The notes beneath the pieces were generated by a model. It did not search any database. It saw nothing but the letters and a program-made list of their open reading frames with translations, and was not told the DNA's origin. Below, piece by piece: positions 25,305 through 34,191 of a stretch of DNA of 44,794 nt. Within the stretch, counting starts at the first letter, position 1, and every line of letters starts with the position of its first letter. Where the stretch lies: the NCBI GenBank assembly GCA_047615865.1, contig JBLHIB010000012.1:1-44794 (forward strand), written 5' to 3'. This DNA comes from JADFAK01 sp047615865. Lineage in GTDB: Bacteria > Bacteroidota > Bacteroidia > Flavobacteriales_D > Sanyastnellaceae. Position numbers and translations under genes: made by a program.

Positions 25305-25977
25305 TCAAATATCGAAGAAGGAGATTCTATGTGGTATTGTCAAGGCTATATGATCTTTCAAGTTCAAATTCCGGTTGATAATTTTGATCCGTCTGACCCA
25401 GATATAGCTCGGTTGGTTATACAGACCGACATAGGGGATGAGATAGATGATTTGTACAATTCCGTCTTTGATGCTGACTTAGATGATTGTGTGACTGCTG
25501 TCTCAGTTGAAGGGGCCAATGGTGGATTGGCTAATCATGTTGTAGTTTCTTCGGAGATGTGGGCAGGAGAGTTTGTGTCTGGAGAAGTCTATTGTTATGC
25601 GGCAATAGCTTATGTCGCCAATGTCAACGGTGTAAATGATGTATGCCCCAATCAGCCTTTTCAGTTCTATCCAGGGGGTTCTTCTGCTGCGGGCAAAATG
25701 CTTATGCAGTGCGACAGTTCCTGAGCATACTTTAGTAAATCAAGTGCAGATATTTACGGCAGAGACCTATCTTAATTCAGAGATATAAGTATTGCAATGG
25801 AGTTCAGATTCAAAAGTATCTTCAGCGCGCGTGCTATCCATTTTAGGAGAAGAATGGTGGTCTGTTAAAGGCTCTGATATTAGAAATGCTGACCTCACTG
25901 ATTTGCCTTCAGGAAAGTTCTTAGTTGAGATTTCTTCAGGTACTAGTCCGCTCGCTAAGCGTTTTATAAAAGATTAG
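25264..25977 (+). pseudogene. Decayed T9SS type A cargo gene (3' part)
   Basis: A plus-strand frame from about 25264 to 25724 reads coherently (EGDSMWYCQGYMIFQVQIPV, DPSDPDIARLVIQTDIGDEI, VCPNQPFQFYPGGSSAAGK) and then stops. After a disrupted stretch, 25792-25977 encodes QWSSDSKVSSARVLSILGEE and NADLTDLPSGKFLVEISSGT ending LAKRFIKD. That is the pattern of a T9SS type A C-terminal sorting domain. An extra base near 25791 separates DIS from LQWSS, which a sorting domain would read in one frame. The 5' part is missing and overlaps the minus-strand relic. It probably once encoded a secreted protein; the function of its cargo domain is not recognised. Confidence 0.6.
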
Positions 25978-25987
25978 TGACGGCAGC

Positions 25988-26704
25988 TTATACTAAGATG
26001 AAGGCGATAATAGCCAAGAGTAAGATGAAAGCGACAAAGGCCGAAATGACTAAAGCAGTTGCGCTCGCGAACAAGCCAAAGAAGCTAAAAAACTTGCCTT
26101 TTCTATTGAATTTATAGCTGTCTTTCAATCCCTTTATGCTCCTTATCAAGCTAAAAAGAGCCAGAATCAAAGCAGGTATAACTAAAAGTATGCCCCAGTA
26201 TGCCTGGATCAAAAATGCGGCAATTAAAAAAGCTATTGCTACCAGACTAAGCGCAAACCCAGAAACCCCATAGCTACTTCGGGGTAGCTTCTGCTCTTCA
26301 TAATAGTCTTGACTAGGGCTGCATTTTATTCTGAACGTATGAGTCACAAGCAATAAAGCCGATTTTACTCCTTTTTTTACCTTTTGAGTTAGTTTTTTAT
26401 CACCTGGATGCAGGGATTCCTGGGGTTTTATAGCAGTTAGCCCCTCTCCGCCTCTCAGTTTTATAAGACCTATTTTCGGCAATAGACTTCTGTCTAATTT
26501 GACGTGGTTTTGTTCCTTGGTAAGAGCTCCAAACTCAGGATTAAGTTGTGTTTTTGCAATCGATTCTTTTTCGAATTTGTTTGCCACGTATAATCCTGGT
26601 CGGTATTTCCTTTTTTGTATGGCGTGTGATGTCATAACCTTATCTGTTGAACAAGAAGACAGGATTAGAACCAATGAAACAAAAGCCAGAATAAGCCGAT
26701 ACAT
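25988..26704 (-). CDS. Lipoprotein with C-terminal membrane helices
   Basis: The 238-residue product begins with a lipoprotein signal (LVLILSSC, Cys18), followed by a motif common in Bacteroidota lipoproteins (IQKRKYRPGLYV). Residues about 30-140 are hydrophilic. From about 145 there are two helices (FALSLVAIAFLIAAFLIQAY, GILLVIPALILALFSLI) and, after a basic loop, one more long helix (GLFASATALVISAFVAFI). This resembles a DUF4190-type membrane domain. A lipid-anchored N-terminus with an integral C-terminus is an unusual combination, but the family is widespread. Function is unknown. Confidence 0.75.
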   Translation of the reverse strand: MYRLILAFVSLVLILSSCSTDKVMTSHAIQKRKYRPGLYVANKFEKESIAKTQLNPEFGALTKEQNHVKLDRSLLPKIGLIKLRGGEGLTAIKPQESLHPGDKKLTQKVKKGVKSALLLVTHTFRIKCSPSQDYYEEQKLPRSSYGVSGFALSLVAIAFLIAAFLIQAYWGILLVIPALILALFSLIRSIKGLKDSYKFNRKGKFFSFFGLFASATALVISAFVAFILLLAIIAFILV

Positions 26705-26863
26705 AAAGCAAAGGTAATAAGGTTTTAGTGGCTGGAAGATTTCATTTGTTGTTTAATTATTGAATAGTAATTGATTAATTCTGCTCTTTCTGTTTATATC
26801 TTCAAGTTATCTAAGTCGAATTAACAAGTATATTTTCCTAGGTTGGATTCGAAATTTGTAATC

Positions 26864-28561
26864 ATGAGGAAAAATACACTGGCGCTATTATTGGTGGCCC
26901 TTACCATAGGTTTTGTAGGATGTATAAAAGACCGGCTTGTTTTAGATGATAATATCGCTTTAGACGGCCTCAATCCAAGCTTTGCTGCCCCCCTTTTGGA
27001 TGTTTCATTGAACATGGGAGATCTGGAACAGAACATTGATGACGAGAATTTTATCTACAATGAGGAGAATGCATCCTTTGCAATGATTTATCCTAAAGAA
27101 TTATTCACGCTGCGCGCAAATGATTTTCTCTCTTTCCCCTCTTTGAGTGAAGAATTTGCATTTACAGCTGGAGGTGCTGAGACAGTAACTCTAAACAATA
27201 GTCCGGTTGGCGCCACAATATCTTTCAGTGCTGAAGATGAAGTGAGTGTGAATACTTCCTTCGGAATAGCTCTTGACTCAGCTCTGGTGCAAAGTGGATT
27301 TATTAATATAGAATTGAATTCGCAAATTCCACACGATACACAAGTACTTCTTACCATACCGGGCTTGACCTCAAATGGGAATGAATTCAGTGAGGCTGTC
27401 GATCTGATTTATACTGGGTCCGTGCCCTTTGAAGCTTCTGGATCTTTTGATATTTCAGGGTATGTGTTGGATTTAACCGACAATGGTGCAACAACTAATT
27501 ATTTATTGGTAGAGGCAGATATCGAAATGACTTCCTCTGGAACCATGACTAATTTGGGAGATCAGGTGACCATGGAATATAGTTTCGATCCATTGAATTA
27601 CGCTTGGGTGTTCGGCGATTTCGCTCAGCAGACAGAGGTTTTGGGAGTCGATACTCAAGAGATAAGTCTTTATAAAGATATCAATGGAGGAGTTCTTCAT
27701 TTTGAAAACCCATCTATTGAGCTGTATTTCAACAACTCGACAGGGATTCCGTTCGAGTTTGAGTTCTTGAGTTTGATCGCACCAGAGAATCAAGTAGCTA
27801 GCGAATTAACGGGGCCTGATCTCGAGAATTTTCCAATAATTGAAGGAGCCGCAGTCTTGGGAGATGATGTTTTAACGACGCACACAATAAACAACGAAGG
27901 TACTAGCCCAACTTTAAGCGCTATGCTTGATGAAGAGCCGTTTAAAGTAATATACAATTCGTCGATTACGATGAATCCAGGCGGTGAATCAGAAAACTTC
28001 CTGATGGATTCCAGTCGCATATCAGCGCGTGCGAATATCATCTTGCCTTTTTACGGATATGCCGATAATTTCACGTTGTCGGATACACTGGCTCTGGATC
28101 TTGAAAAAGAACTAGGCGTTGATGATCCTGATCCTGACGAAGTATTAAACCATGAAGATATTGAGCGTGTAACGCTAAGGATATTAGTAGATAATGGTTT
28201 ACCGGTAGATATGGGTGTCCAATTGGTGCTACTAGATTCATTAAACAATACAATTGACTCTGTCTTCACGAACCAGGATTTTGCAAATATTTTTGAATCC
28301 GGGATTGTTGATTTTTCCCTGCCTCTTTCAGACCCCGATCATGGCAAGGTTATTCAGAATACAGTTCGCACGACTGCTATTGTGGTTACACAGAATGATT
28401 TGCAGTTTTGGCTCGAAAACAATGTAAAGAAGGTCATTGTTAGAGCTTTTGGCAGTAGTAATATGGGGAATGAAGACGAACTCATTAAACTCTATCCTGA
28501 GTACAATATAGGAGTGGAAGTCTCCGCGAAAGTAGATGCACAAATTGATACAACTGAATAG
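26864..28561 (+). CDS. Large lipoprotein, partner of the DUF5723/OmpA gene
   Basis: The ATG at 26864 gives a 565-residue lipoprotein (MRKNTLALLLVALTIGFVG then Cys20); the start at 26843 adds 7 residues before the signal and is less likely. The body is rich in beta-strand-like sequence with repeated aspartate and asparagine turns, and no enzyme motif is visible. I do not recognise a named domain. It lies 2 bases before the DUF5723-TSP3-OmpA gene on the same strand and is almost surely cotranscribed, so the pair probably works together at the outer membrane. Confidence 0.8.
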   Translation: MRKNTLALLLVALTIGFVGCIKDRLVLDDNIALDGLNPSFAAPLLDVSLNMGDLEQNIDDENFIYNEENASFAMIYPKELFTLRANDFLSFPSLSEEFAFTAGGAETVTLNNSPVGATISFSAEDEVSVNTSFGIALDSALVQSGFINIELNSQIPHDTQVLLTIPGLTSNGNEFSEAVDLIYTGSVPFEASGSFDISGYVLDLTDNGATTNYLLVEADIEMTSSGTMTNLGDQVTMEYSFDPLNYAWVFGDFAQQTEVLGVDTQEISLYKDINGGVLHFENPSIELYFNNSTGIPFEFEFLSLIAPENQVASELTGPDLENFPIIEGAAVLGDDVLTTHTINNEGTSPTLSAMLDEEPFKVIYNSSITMNPGGESENFLMDSSRISARANIILPFYGYADNFTLSDTLALDLEKELGVDDPDPDEVLNHEDIERVTLRILVDNGLPVDMGVQLVLLDSLNNTIDSVFTNQDFANIFESGIVDFSLPLSDPDHGKVIQNTVRTTAIVVTQNDLQFWLENNVKKVIVRAFGSSNMGNEDELIKLYPEYNIGVEVSAKVDAQIDTTE

Positions 28562-28563
28562 CC

Positions 28564-31026
28564 ATGAAGAAGCTAATTATATCATTGTTCTTTCTAGCCC
28601 TTGTTCAGGAAATGATCTGCCAGCAGGACTTGTTGATTTATCATATGACCGACGTGCCACAAAGTGAATACGTGAACGTAGCTCGCAGGCCGATGTCAAG
28701 AGTTAATGTTGGCCTGCCTGTGTTGTCTTCAATATATATTGGCCACAATAACACGATCTTCAATCCAGGTCAAATGTTTGAAGGTAGTGGTACAAATGTT
28801 CGATTTCGAACGGAGAATTGGCAAGAAAAAATTCGAAAGAGAAATTACTTGGCAAATGATATTGCAATCGATTTGCTTTCAATTGGATTTGCCGTAGGCG
28901 AGAAGAATTATTTTAGTTTTAGTGTTCGCGAGAAGATTTATACCAAGGTTGTACTTCCTGGTGACCTACTTCGTTTCCCGTTCACTGGAAATGCAAGTTT
29001 TGACGAGCTGGAAGATGGGACACTTGACTTTTCTGATTTGCGCATAGCGCTAAACCATTATAGAGAATACGGCTTAAGCTGGCATCATACTTTCAATGAT
29101 ACATGGCAAGTCGGTGGACGCATAAAGTACCTCTATGGGATGGAAAATGTCGATACCAAGAACAGCTCATATTCATGGCGTACTGATCCTGATACCTGGG
29201 ATTGGTCAATGAAAGGAGATTTAGCCATCCACACTTCAGGGCTTAGTAATCTTCTAGATACTATTGATGACAATTCCGATATTGAGAACGGTGATATGAG
29301 TGGCTACCTTTTTGGTCGCAAGAATCATGGGGTTGGCATTGATTTGGGAGCTTCTTATACGGTGAAGGAAAAGCTAGTGATCTCCGCCAATCTTGTTGAT
29401 CTTGGTTTCATCACATGGAAACACGATGTGAGTAATTATGTCGCCGAGAATGGCGAGTTTGTCTACACTGGAATTCCTTACTCATCAGAGTTTGTAGGCC
29501 TCGATGATTTGGGGGCAGACTCAGTAGGAGTAGTGGTGGATGCTCTGCTCGATGATTTTGAAGATGCTTTTGTGGGAGCCGAAGATAATAAAGCCTACAA
29601 GTCTTCGATTAATACTCGGTTTTATATAGGCGCTGAATATGAACTTTATAAAAGAGATAAGCATAGCGGTAAAGCAGCATTTTTGTTTCAAAGTGAGATT
29701 TATAAAGGGCATTTGAGGCCAACTTTTACTTTGTCGTATGCCGAAAGATTGGGACGATGGTTGTCCGCTAGTGTAGCATATTCTGTTATGGACAGGGATT
29801 TTCGAAACCTTGGGGTTGGCTTGCGTTTGAACGGAGGACCAATTCAGCTCTACATCATGGCCGACAACCTCTTGGCTTTGAGAATGACTGAAATGAAATT
29901 CGACTCTAATTCTGACGAGACGGTCTTGTATCCGTCCTATGCTCGAAATGCCATGATTCATGCTGGTATCAATCTTACATTCGGAAGGAAGATGAGAGAT
30001 AGGGACGGTGATGGGGTCGCCGACAAGAAAGATGATTGTCCAGATGTCCCAGGGCTACCAACGCTCAATGGTTGTCCTGATTCTGACCTAGATGGTATTG
30101 CGGATGCACAAGATCAGTGTCCTACCGTTGCAGGACTTCCTGAGTTTTCTGGTTGCCCTGACACGGATGGGGATGGAATTGCAGATTTTTTAGACGAATG
30201 TCCAGATGTTCCTGGACTTCCGATTTTCGAGGGTTGTCCGGATTCTGATGAAGATGGAATTAGAGATAGCGAGGATCTTTGTCCTCTAATTGCAGGTCTA
30301 GAAAAATTCCAAGGATGTCCTGATAGTGATGGAGATGGTATACAAGATAGCGCAGACCGTTGCGCTGATGTCTTTGGATTGCCTGGTTTTGATGGGTGTC
30401 CAGATACAGACAAGGACGGAATTCCGGATCCTGATGATGCCTGCCCAGAAGAAGTTGGTCCAAAAACAAACGCTGGCTGCCCCTGGGGAGATGCCGATGG
30501 AGATGGGTTGACAGATAATATGGATGCCTGTCCGCAGGCTGCAGGTCCTGCCGAAAACAATGGATGTCCATACAGTGACAGCGATGGCGATGGTTTGGTC
30601 GATATAGTAGATGATTGTCCTATGACGCCCGGGCCGAAAGAAAACAACGGTTGTCCAGTTATTGAAAAGGAAGAGCAAGAAGTCCTGAATACTGCTTTCG
30701 AAAATCTCGAGTTTTTATCAGGAAAAGATGTGATTAAAGAAGACTCATTTTCATCCCTTAATGAGTTGGCTATTTTATTGGTTAAGAAGTCAGAATGGAA
30801 ATTAGAAATTGCTGGGCACACAGATGCCGTGGGCGATGCCGGAAAAAACATGACGCTATCGAAAAAGAGAGCTCAGGCTGTTTCTGCCTTCATTGAGTCA
30901 AAAGGTGTTAATTCTAGCAGGTTGGTAGTCAAGTGGTTTGGGGAAGATCAGCCGATATCAGATAATGATACAAATGAAGGACGTCAGCGAAATAGAAGGG
31001 TAGAAATGAAGGTGATTTTTGATTGA
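28564..31026 (+). CDS. Outer-membrane protein: DUF5723 barrel, eight TSP type-3 repeats, OmpA domain
   Basis: The 820-residue protein has a signal peptide (residues 1-19). A DUF5723-like barrel comes next, about 20-475: VGLPVLSSIYIGHNN, GLSWHHTFNDTWQVGGRIKY and VGIDLGASYTVKEKLVISAN. Eight thrombospondin type-3 repeats (about 479-698, each DxDGDGxxDxxDxCP) bind calcium and make a stiff stalk. The C-terminal OmpA/MotB domain (about 710-820, IAGHTDAVGDAGKN, LSKKRAQAV, GRQRNRRVEM) binds peptidoglycan. Together these link an outer-membrane barrel to the cell wall. It follows the 565-residue lipoprotein at 2 bases. Confidence 0.9.
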   Translation: MKKLIISLFFLALVQEMICQQDLLIYHMTDVPQSEYVNVARRPMSRVNVGLPVLSSIYIGHNNTIFNPGQMFEGSGTNVRFRTENWQEKIRKRNYLANDIAIDLLSIGFAVGEKNYFSFSVREKIYTKVVLPGDLLRFPFTGNASFDELEDGTLDFSDLRIALNHYREYGLSWHHTFNDTWQVGGRIKYLYGMENVDTKNSSYSWRTDPDTWDWSMKGDLAIHTSGLSNLLDTIDDNSDIENGDMSGYLFGRKNHGVGIDLGASYTVKEKLVISANLVDLGFITWKHDVSNYVAENGEFVYTGIPYSSEFVGLDDLGADSVGVVVDALLDDFEDAFVGAEDNKAYKSSINTRFYIGAEYELYKRDKHSGKAAFLFQSEIYKGHLRPTFTLSYAERLGRWLSASVAYSVMDRDFRNLGVGLRLNGGPIQLYIMADNLLALRMTEMKFDSNSDETVLYPSYARNAMIHAGINLTFGRKMRDRDGDGVADKKDDCPDVPGLPTLNGCPDSDLDGIADAQDQCPTVAGLPEFSGCPDTDGDGIADFLDECPDVPGLPIFEGCPDSDEDGIRDSEDLCPLIAGLEKFQGCPDSDGDGIQDSADRCADVFGLPGFDGCPDTDKDGIPDPDDACPEEVGPKTNAGCPWGDADGDGLTDNMDACPQAAGPAENNGCPYSDSDGDGLVDIVDDCPMTPGPKENNGCPVIEKEEQEVLNTAFENLEFLSGKDVIKEDSFSSLNELAILLVKKSEWKLEIAGHTDAVGDAGKNMTLSKKRAQAVSAFIESKGVNSSRLVVKWFGEDQPISDNDTNEGRQRNRRVEMKVIFD
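29998..30657 (+). repeat. Eight tandem coding repeats (TSP type-3)
   Basis: About 81-84 bases per unit, each encoding a DxDGDGxxDxxDxCP block. They lie in frame in the gene at 28564-31026. The purifying pattern is at protein level; the DNA copies are diverged. Confidence 0.85.
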
Positions 31027-31089
31027 TGCAATTCTAGTTCTTTTCAATAGTTGGATTTTGTAATTTAGGGGCTTACGTGCACATCGCTT

Positions 31090-32613
31090 ATGCCCCTAAA
31101 TTCTGTTTTTTCATGGTTTATTAAAAAGAGAGGTCATCAAATTGACCTGTTCAGGAAATACCCTACCGAGGTTCAGGCAGAATTGTTCCAGAGGCTGGTT
31201 AGCGCAGCTTCGTTGACTTCTTTTGGATTGGAGCACAAGTTTCTGGAAATCAAGAATATTGAAGATTTTAAGAAGGCGGTTCCTATTCGAACCTACGAAG
31301 AATTGAAGCCATACATCGATAGACTCCGTGATGGAGAACAAAGCGTTCTTTGGCCGACCAAGGTCAAATGGTTTGCCAAGTCTTCGGGAACAACATCCGC
31401 TCGGAGCAAATTTATTCCAGTTACTAAAGAGGCTCTTGAAGATTGCCATTATAAAGGAGGAAAGGACTTAATTGCCCTTTACTACGGCAATACGCCAAAC
31501 GCCAACCTTTATGGAGGTAAGCATTTGGTTATGGGCGGAAGTTCTAAAATAACAAGCTCTGCTCACGATTCGTACAGTGGAGATCTTTCAGCCATTATCA
31601 TTCAAAACCTACCAATTTGGGTGGAGTTAAAGCGCACGCCAAGTCGCGAAATTGCTTTAATGGATAATTGGGAAGAGAAGATTGAGCGCATGGCAAAGTC
31701 GACTATTCAGGACGACGTGTATATGCTCACTGGTGTTCCTTCTTGGACTTTGGTTCTGATCAAGCGAATCATGGAGTTGGCTGAAACCGATTCTATTTTG
31801 GACGTATGGCCTAATCTACAAATGTTCATGCATGGAGGAGTTAGCTTTAAGCCATACCGAGAGCAGTTTAAAAAGTTAATTCCAAAAGATGAGATGCACT
31901 ATTGCGAAACCTACAATGCTTCTGAAGGTTTCTTTGGTATTCAGGATCGACTGGATGCCGATGATTTACTCCTGATGCTCGACTACGGGATATTCTATGA
32001 ATTTATGCCCATGTCAGAGTATGGCAAGGAGGAACCTGAAACATTAGGGTTAGAAGAGGTTGAGGTTGGGCAGATTTATGCACTTATTATTTCCACAAAT
32101 GCCGGATTGTGGAGGTACTTAATTGGTGATACTATTCGATTTACATCCGTTTTTCCGTTTCGCATTCAGGTGACTGGACGAACAAAGCATTTTATCAATG
32201 CTTTTGGGGAAGAGGTGATTATCGAGAATACCGACACAGCAGTTACTTTCGCGAGTGGACTCACCAAAGCACAGGTAACAGATTATACAGTTGCCCCAAT
32301 ATATATGTCGGGTGACCAAACAGGTGGACATGAGTGGCTTATTGAGTTTGCTCAGGAGCCAGATGATATGGAAAGATTTGTTGATCTGGTCGATCAAAAG
32401 CTCTGTGAATTGAACAGTGATTATGCTGCAAAAAGAGTCAATAACTTGACGATTCGCCGACCGCAAATGCGCGTGTTAGATGAAGGGGCATTTTATCAAT
32501 GGCTTAAATCAAAGGGTAAAATTGGCGGGCAGCATAAAGTTCCGCGCCTTTCGAACGACCGCACTTTTATTGAAGACATCTTAAGCACGATTGTTGTATC
32601 AAATAGCCTATGA
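31090..32613 (+). CDS. GH3-family acyl-adenylate/amido-synthetase-like protein
   Basis: The 507-residue protein resembles the plant GH3 family, which uses ATP to join auxin or jasmonate to amino acids. The adenylation P-loop-like motif AKSSGTTSARSKFIPVT lies at about residues 96-112. Other GH3 parts include CETYNASEGFFGIQ (residues about 277-290), the LWRYLIGDTIRF segment and GEEVIIENTDTAV. Bacterial GH3 homologues are found across Bacteroidota, but their acyl and amine substrates are not established as far as I know. Its stop overlaps the start of the next gene by 4 bases, so the two are cotranscribed. Confidence 0.88.
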   Translation: MPLNSVFSWFIKKRGHQIDLFRKYPTEVQAELFQRLVSAASLTSFGLEHKFLEIKNIEDFKKAVPIRTYEELKPYIDRLRDGEQSVLWPTKVKWFAKSSGTTSARSKFIPVTKEALEDCHYKGGKDLIALYYGNTPNANLYGGKHLVMGGSSKITSSAHDSYSGDLSAIIIQNLPIWVELKRTPSREIALMDNWEEKIERMAKSTIQDDVYMLTGVPSWTLVLIKRIMELAETDSILDVWPNLQMFMHGGVSFKPYREQFKKLIPKDEMHYCETYNASEGFFGIQDRLDADDLLLMLDYGIFYEFMPMSEYGKEEPETLGLEEVEVGQIYALIISTNAGLWRYLIGDTIRFTSVFPFRIQVTGRTKHFINAFGEEVIIENTDTAVTFASGLTKAQVTDYTVAPIYMSGDQTGGHEWLIEFAQEPDDMERFVDLVDQKLCELNSDYAAKRVNNLTIRRPQMRVLDEGAFYQWLKSKGKIGGQHKVPRLSNDRTFIEDILSTIVVSNSL

Positions 32614-33413
32614 TCTTATTCCGAATTTTCTTAATCACGTCTATTTCTTTGGCATGTTGTTCTTTAAGTGCTCAATTTCAAGTGGAACGCGCGCTGCCTA
32701 CAAATGCGATTGGGCTGGAAGTGAGTGAATTGGGGGAGGTGTATCTGAAGTTTTTCCAGAGGATTGAATTGCTTGACAAAGATTGGAAAGTGCGCTATTC
32801 TTTTAGCGAAAGGCGCTTGTCTGCTGACACCCGCTTGGATGTTACAAAATCGCTTAAACCACTAGTTTATTTTCGAGACTACAACAGCGGTGTTTTATTG
32901 GACAATACACTAAGCCAGCAATCGAGTGAACTGATTTTTGACTGGAAGCGCTTTGGCCAAGTGGGCGCCCTATGTCATTCTATTGGCAACCACTATTGGA
33001 TATTCGACGTGGCGGCTATGCAGCTTGTACGCGTCGACTATTCGCTAATAGAGGTCCAGAGATCAGGAGATCTTTCCATGCTTTTGGGAGTTGCCTTAGA
33101 CCCTAGCTTCATGGTTGAAGAAGAGGACCATCTCTATATACTAGATAAGAAAAAAGGGGTCTTCGTTTTTGACTTATTTGGCACCTATAGCCATAGGCTA
33201 GATTTTATTGATTTCTCAGCAATACAGGTTGTAGGTCAGCATGTTTACTTGATGTCCAATAAACAAGTTGTTTCTTACAACAGATTGACCAAGGAGCAAG
33301 TTCATCAAATATTGCCCTACGACGATGTAGTAGACGTTCGTGTAAGGGGAAAATCATTGGTGATCTTAAGGAAGAATGAGCTTGTTCAAATAAGCCTGTC
33401 AACGATCGATTAG
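32610..33413 (+). CDS. Secreted hypothetical protein, probable small beta-propeller
   Basis: The 267-residue product begins with a signal peptide (residues 1-21, FLITSISLACCSLSAQ). The rest is alternating strands such as GLEVSELGEVYLKFFQRIEL, YWIFDVAAMQLVRVDYSL and DHLYILDKKKGVFVFDLFG, which looks like a propeller of the NHL/WD type, judged by eye. No catalytic motif is visible. Its ATG overlaps the GH3 stop in an ATGA junction. Its own stop overlaps the convergent deoxynucleoside kinase gene by 4 bases. Function is unknown. Confidence 0.75.
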   Translation: MILFRIFLITSISLACCSLSAQFQVERALPTNAIGLEVSELGEVYLKFFQRIELLDKDWKVRYSFSERRLSADTRLDVTKSLKPLVYFRDYNSGVLLDNTLSQQSSELIFDWKRFGQVGALCHSIGNHYWIFDVAAMQLVRVDYSLIEVQRSGDLSMLLGVALDPSFMVEEEDHLYILDKKKGVFVFDLFGTYSHRLDFIDFSAIQVVGQHVYLMSNKQVVSYNRLTKEQVHQILPYDDVVDVRVRGKSLVILRKNELVQISLSTID

Positions 33414-34024
33414 AAAAGCCCGTGCAGCTCAGCGTCAATGTTGTTCACGATCTTACCAAGATCTTCAGCGTCCTCATGAAAATTGTTGTTGTCAACATCT
33501 ACAATAAGCAACTTGCCTCGGTCGTAAGTTGAAATCCAAGCTTCATACCTTTCATTCAACCTAGTTAGGTAGTCTAACCGAATAGCCTCTTCGTATTCAC
33601 GTCCTCTTTTCTGAATTTGATTTACAAGAGTTGGCACGCTAGCGCGCAAATAAATCAATAAGTCAGGTGGTTGAACGAACTCCTCCATGATTGAGAATAA
33701 TGAGAAATAATTCTCGAAATCACGCGTAGTCATCAACCCCATGGCATGAAGGTTGGGCGCGAAAATATGCGCGTCCTCAAAGATTGTTCTGTCCTGTATG
33801 ATTTTCTTGCTCGATTTTTTCAGATCAACGAGTTGGTTGAATCTGCTCTTCAAAAAATAAATTTGAAGATTAAAAGACCAGCGGTGCATGTCTTTATAAA
33901 AATCGTACAAGTATGGATTGTCATCTACATTTTCGTAGTGAGGAGTCCATCGGTAATGTTTGGCAATCAAACCAGTAAGAGTAGTCTTTCCCGATCCAAT
34001 ATTTCCAGCTATCGCAACATGCAT
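33410..34024 (-). CDS. Deoxynucleoside kinase
   Basis: The 204-residue cytoplasmic enzyme belongs to the dCK/dGK-like family, which phosphorylates deoxyribonucleosides to monophosphates in the salvage pathway. The P-loop is GNIGSGKTT (residues 7-15), and the DRTIFEDAHIFA segment (about 78-89) carries the DRS-like catalytic motif. The lid region arginines lie in QKRGREYE. The exact preference for dA, dG or dC cannot be read from the sequence. The gene converges with the 267-residue ORF, and a nucleoside transporter is encoded at 41244. Confidence 0.92.
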   Translation of the reverse strand: MHVAIAGNIGSGKTTLTGLIAKHYRWTPHYENVDDNPYLYDFYKDMHRWSFNLQIYFLKSRFNQLVDLKKSSKKIIQDRTIFEDAHIFAPNLHAMGLMTTRDFENYFSLFSIMEEFVQPPDLLIYLRASVPTLVNQIQKRGREYEEAIRLDYLTRLNERYEAWISTYDRGKLLIVDVDNNNFHEDAEDLGKIVNNIDAELHGLF

Positions 34025-34191
34025 GTACTGAGGCTTTTGCAGGTAAAAAAAAAGAATTCATTCGTAGGTGACGCGAATATAAAAGTTTCGCATCAGTTTA
34101 CCGCTAACCGTTCATAACTCGCTATACCTTTAGATGGCTTTTTAGAGTAGTCATTGGTTCCAACGGCGTTGATTGCAGCTCAAAAGCCTTG

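Noticed and set aside
29998..30657. Possible CRISPR-like or DNA tandem repeat array
   Set aside because: The repeats are in-frame, diverged TSP type-3 protein repeats, not DNA direct repeats with spacers.
30114..30851. 245-codon minus-strand ORF
   Set aside because: It is the antisense shadow of the TSP3 repeats; its Pro/Ser-rich periodic composition follows from the coding repeat.
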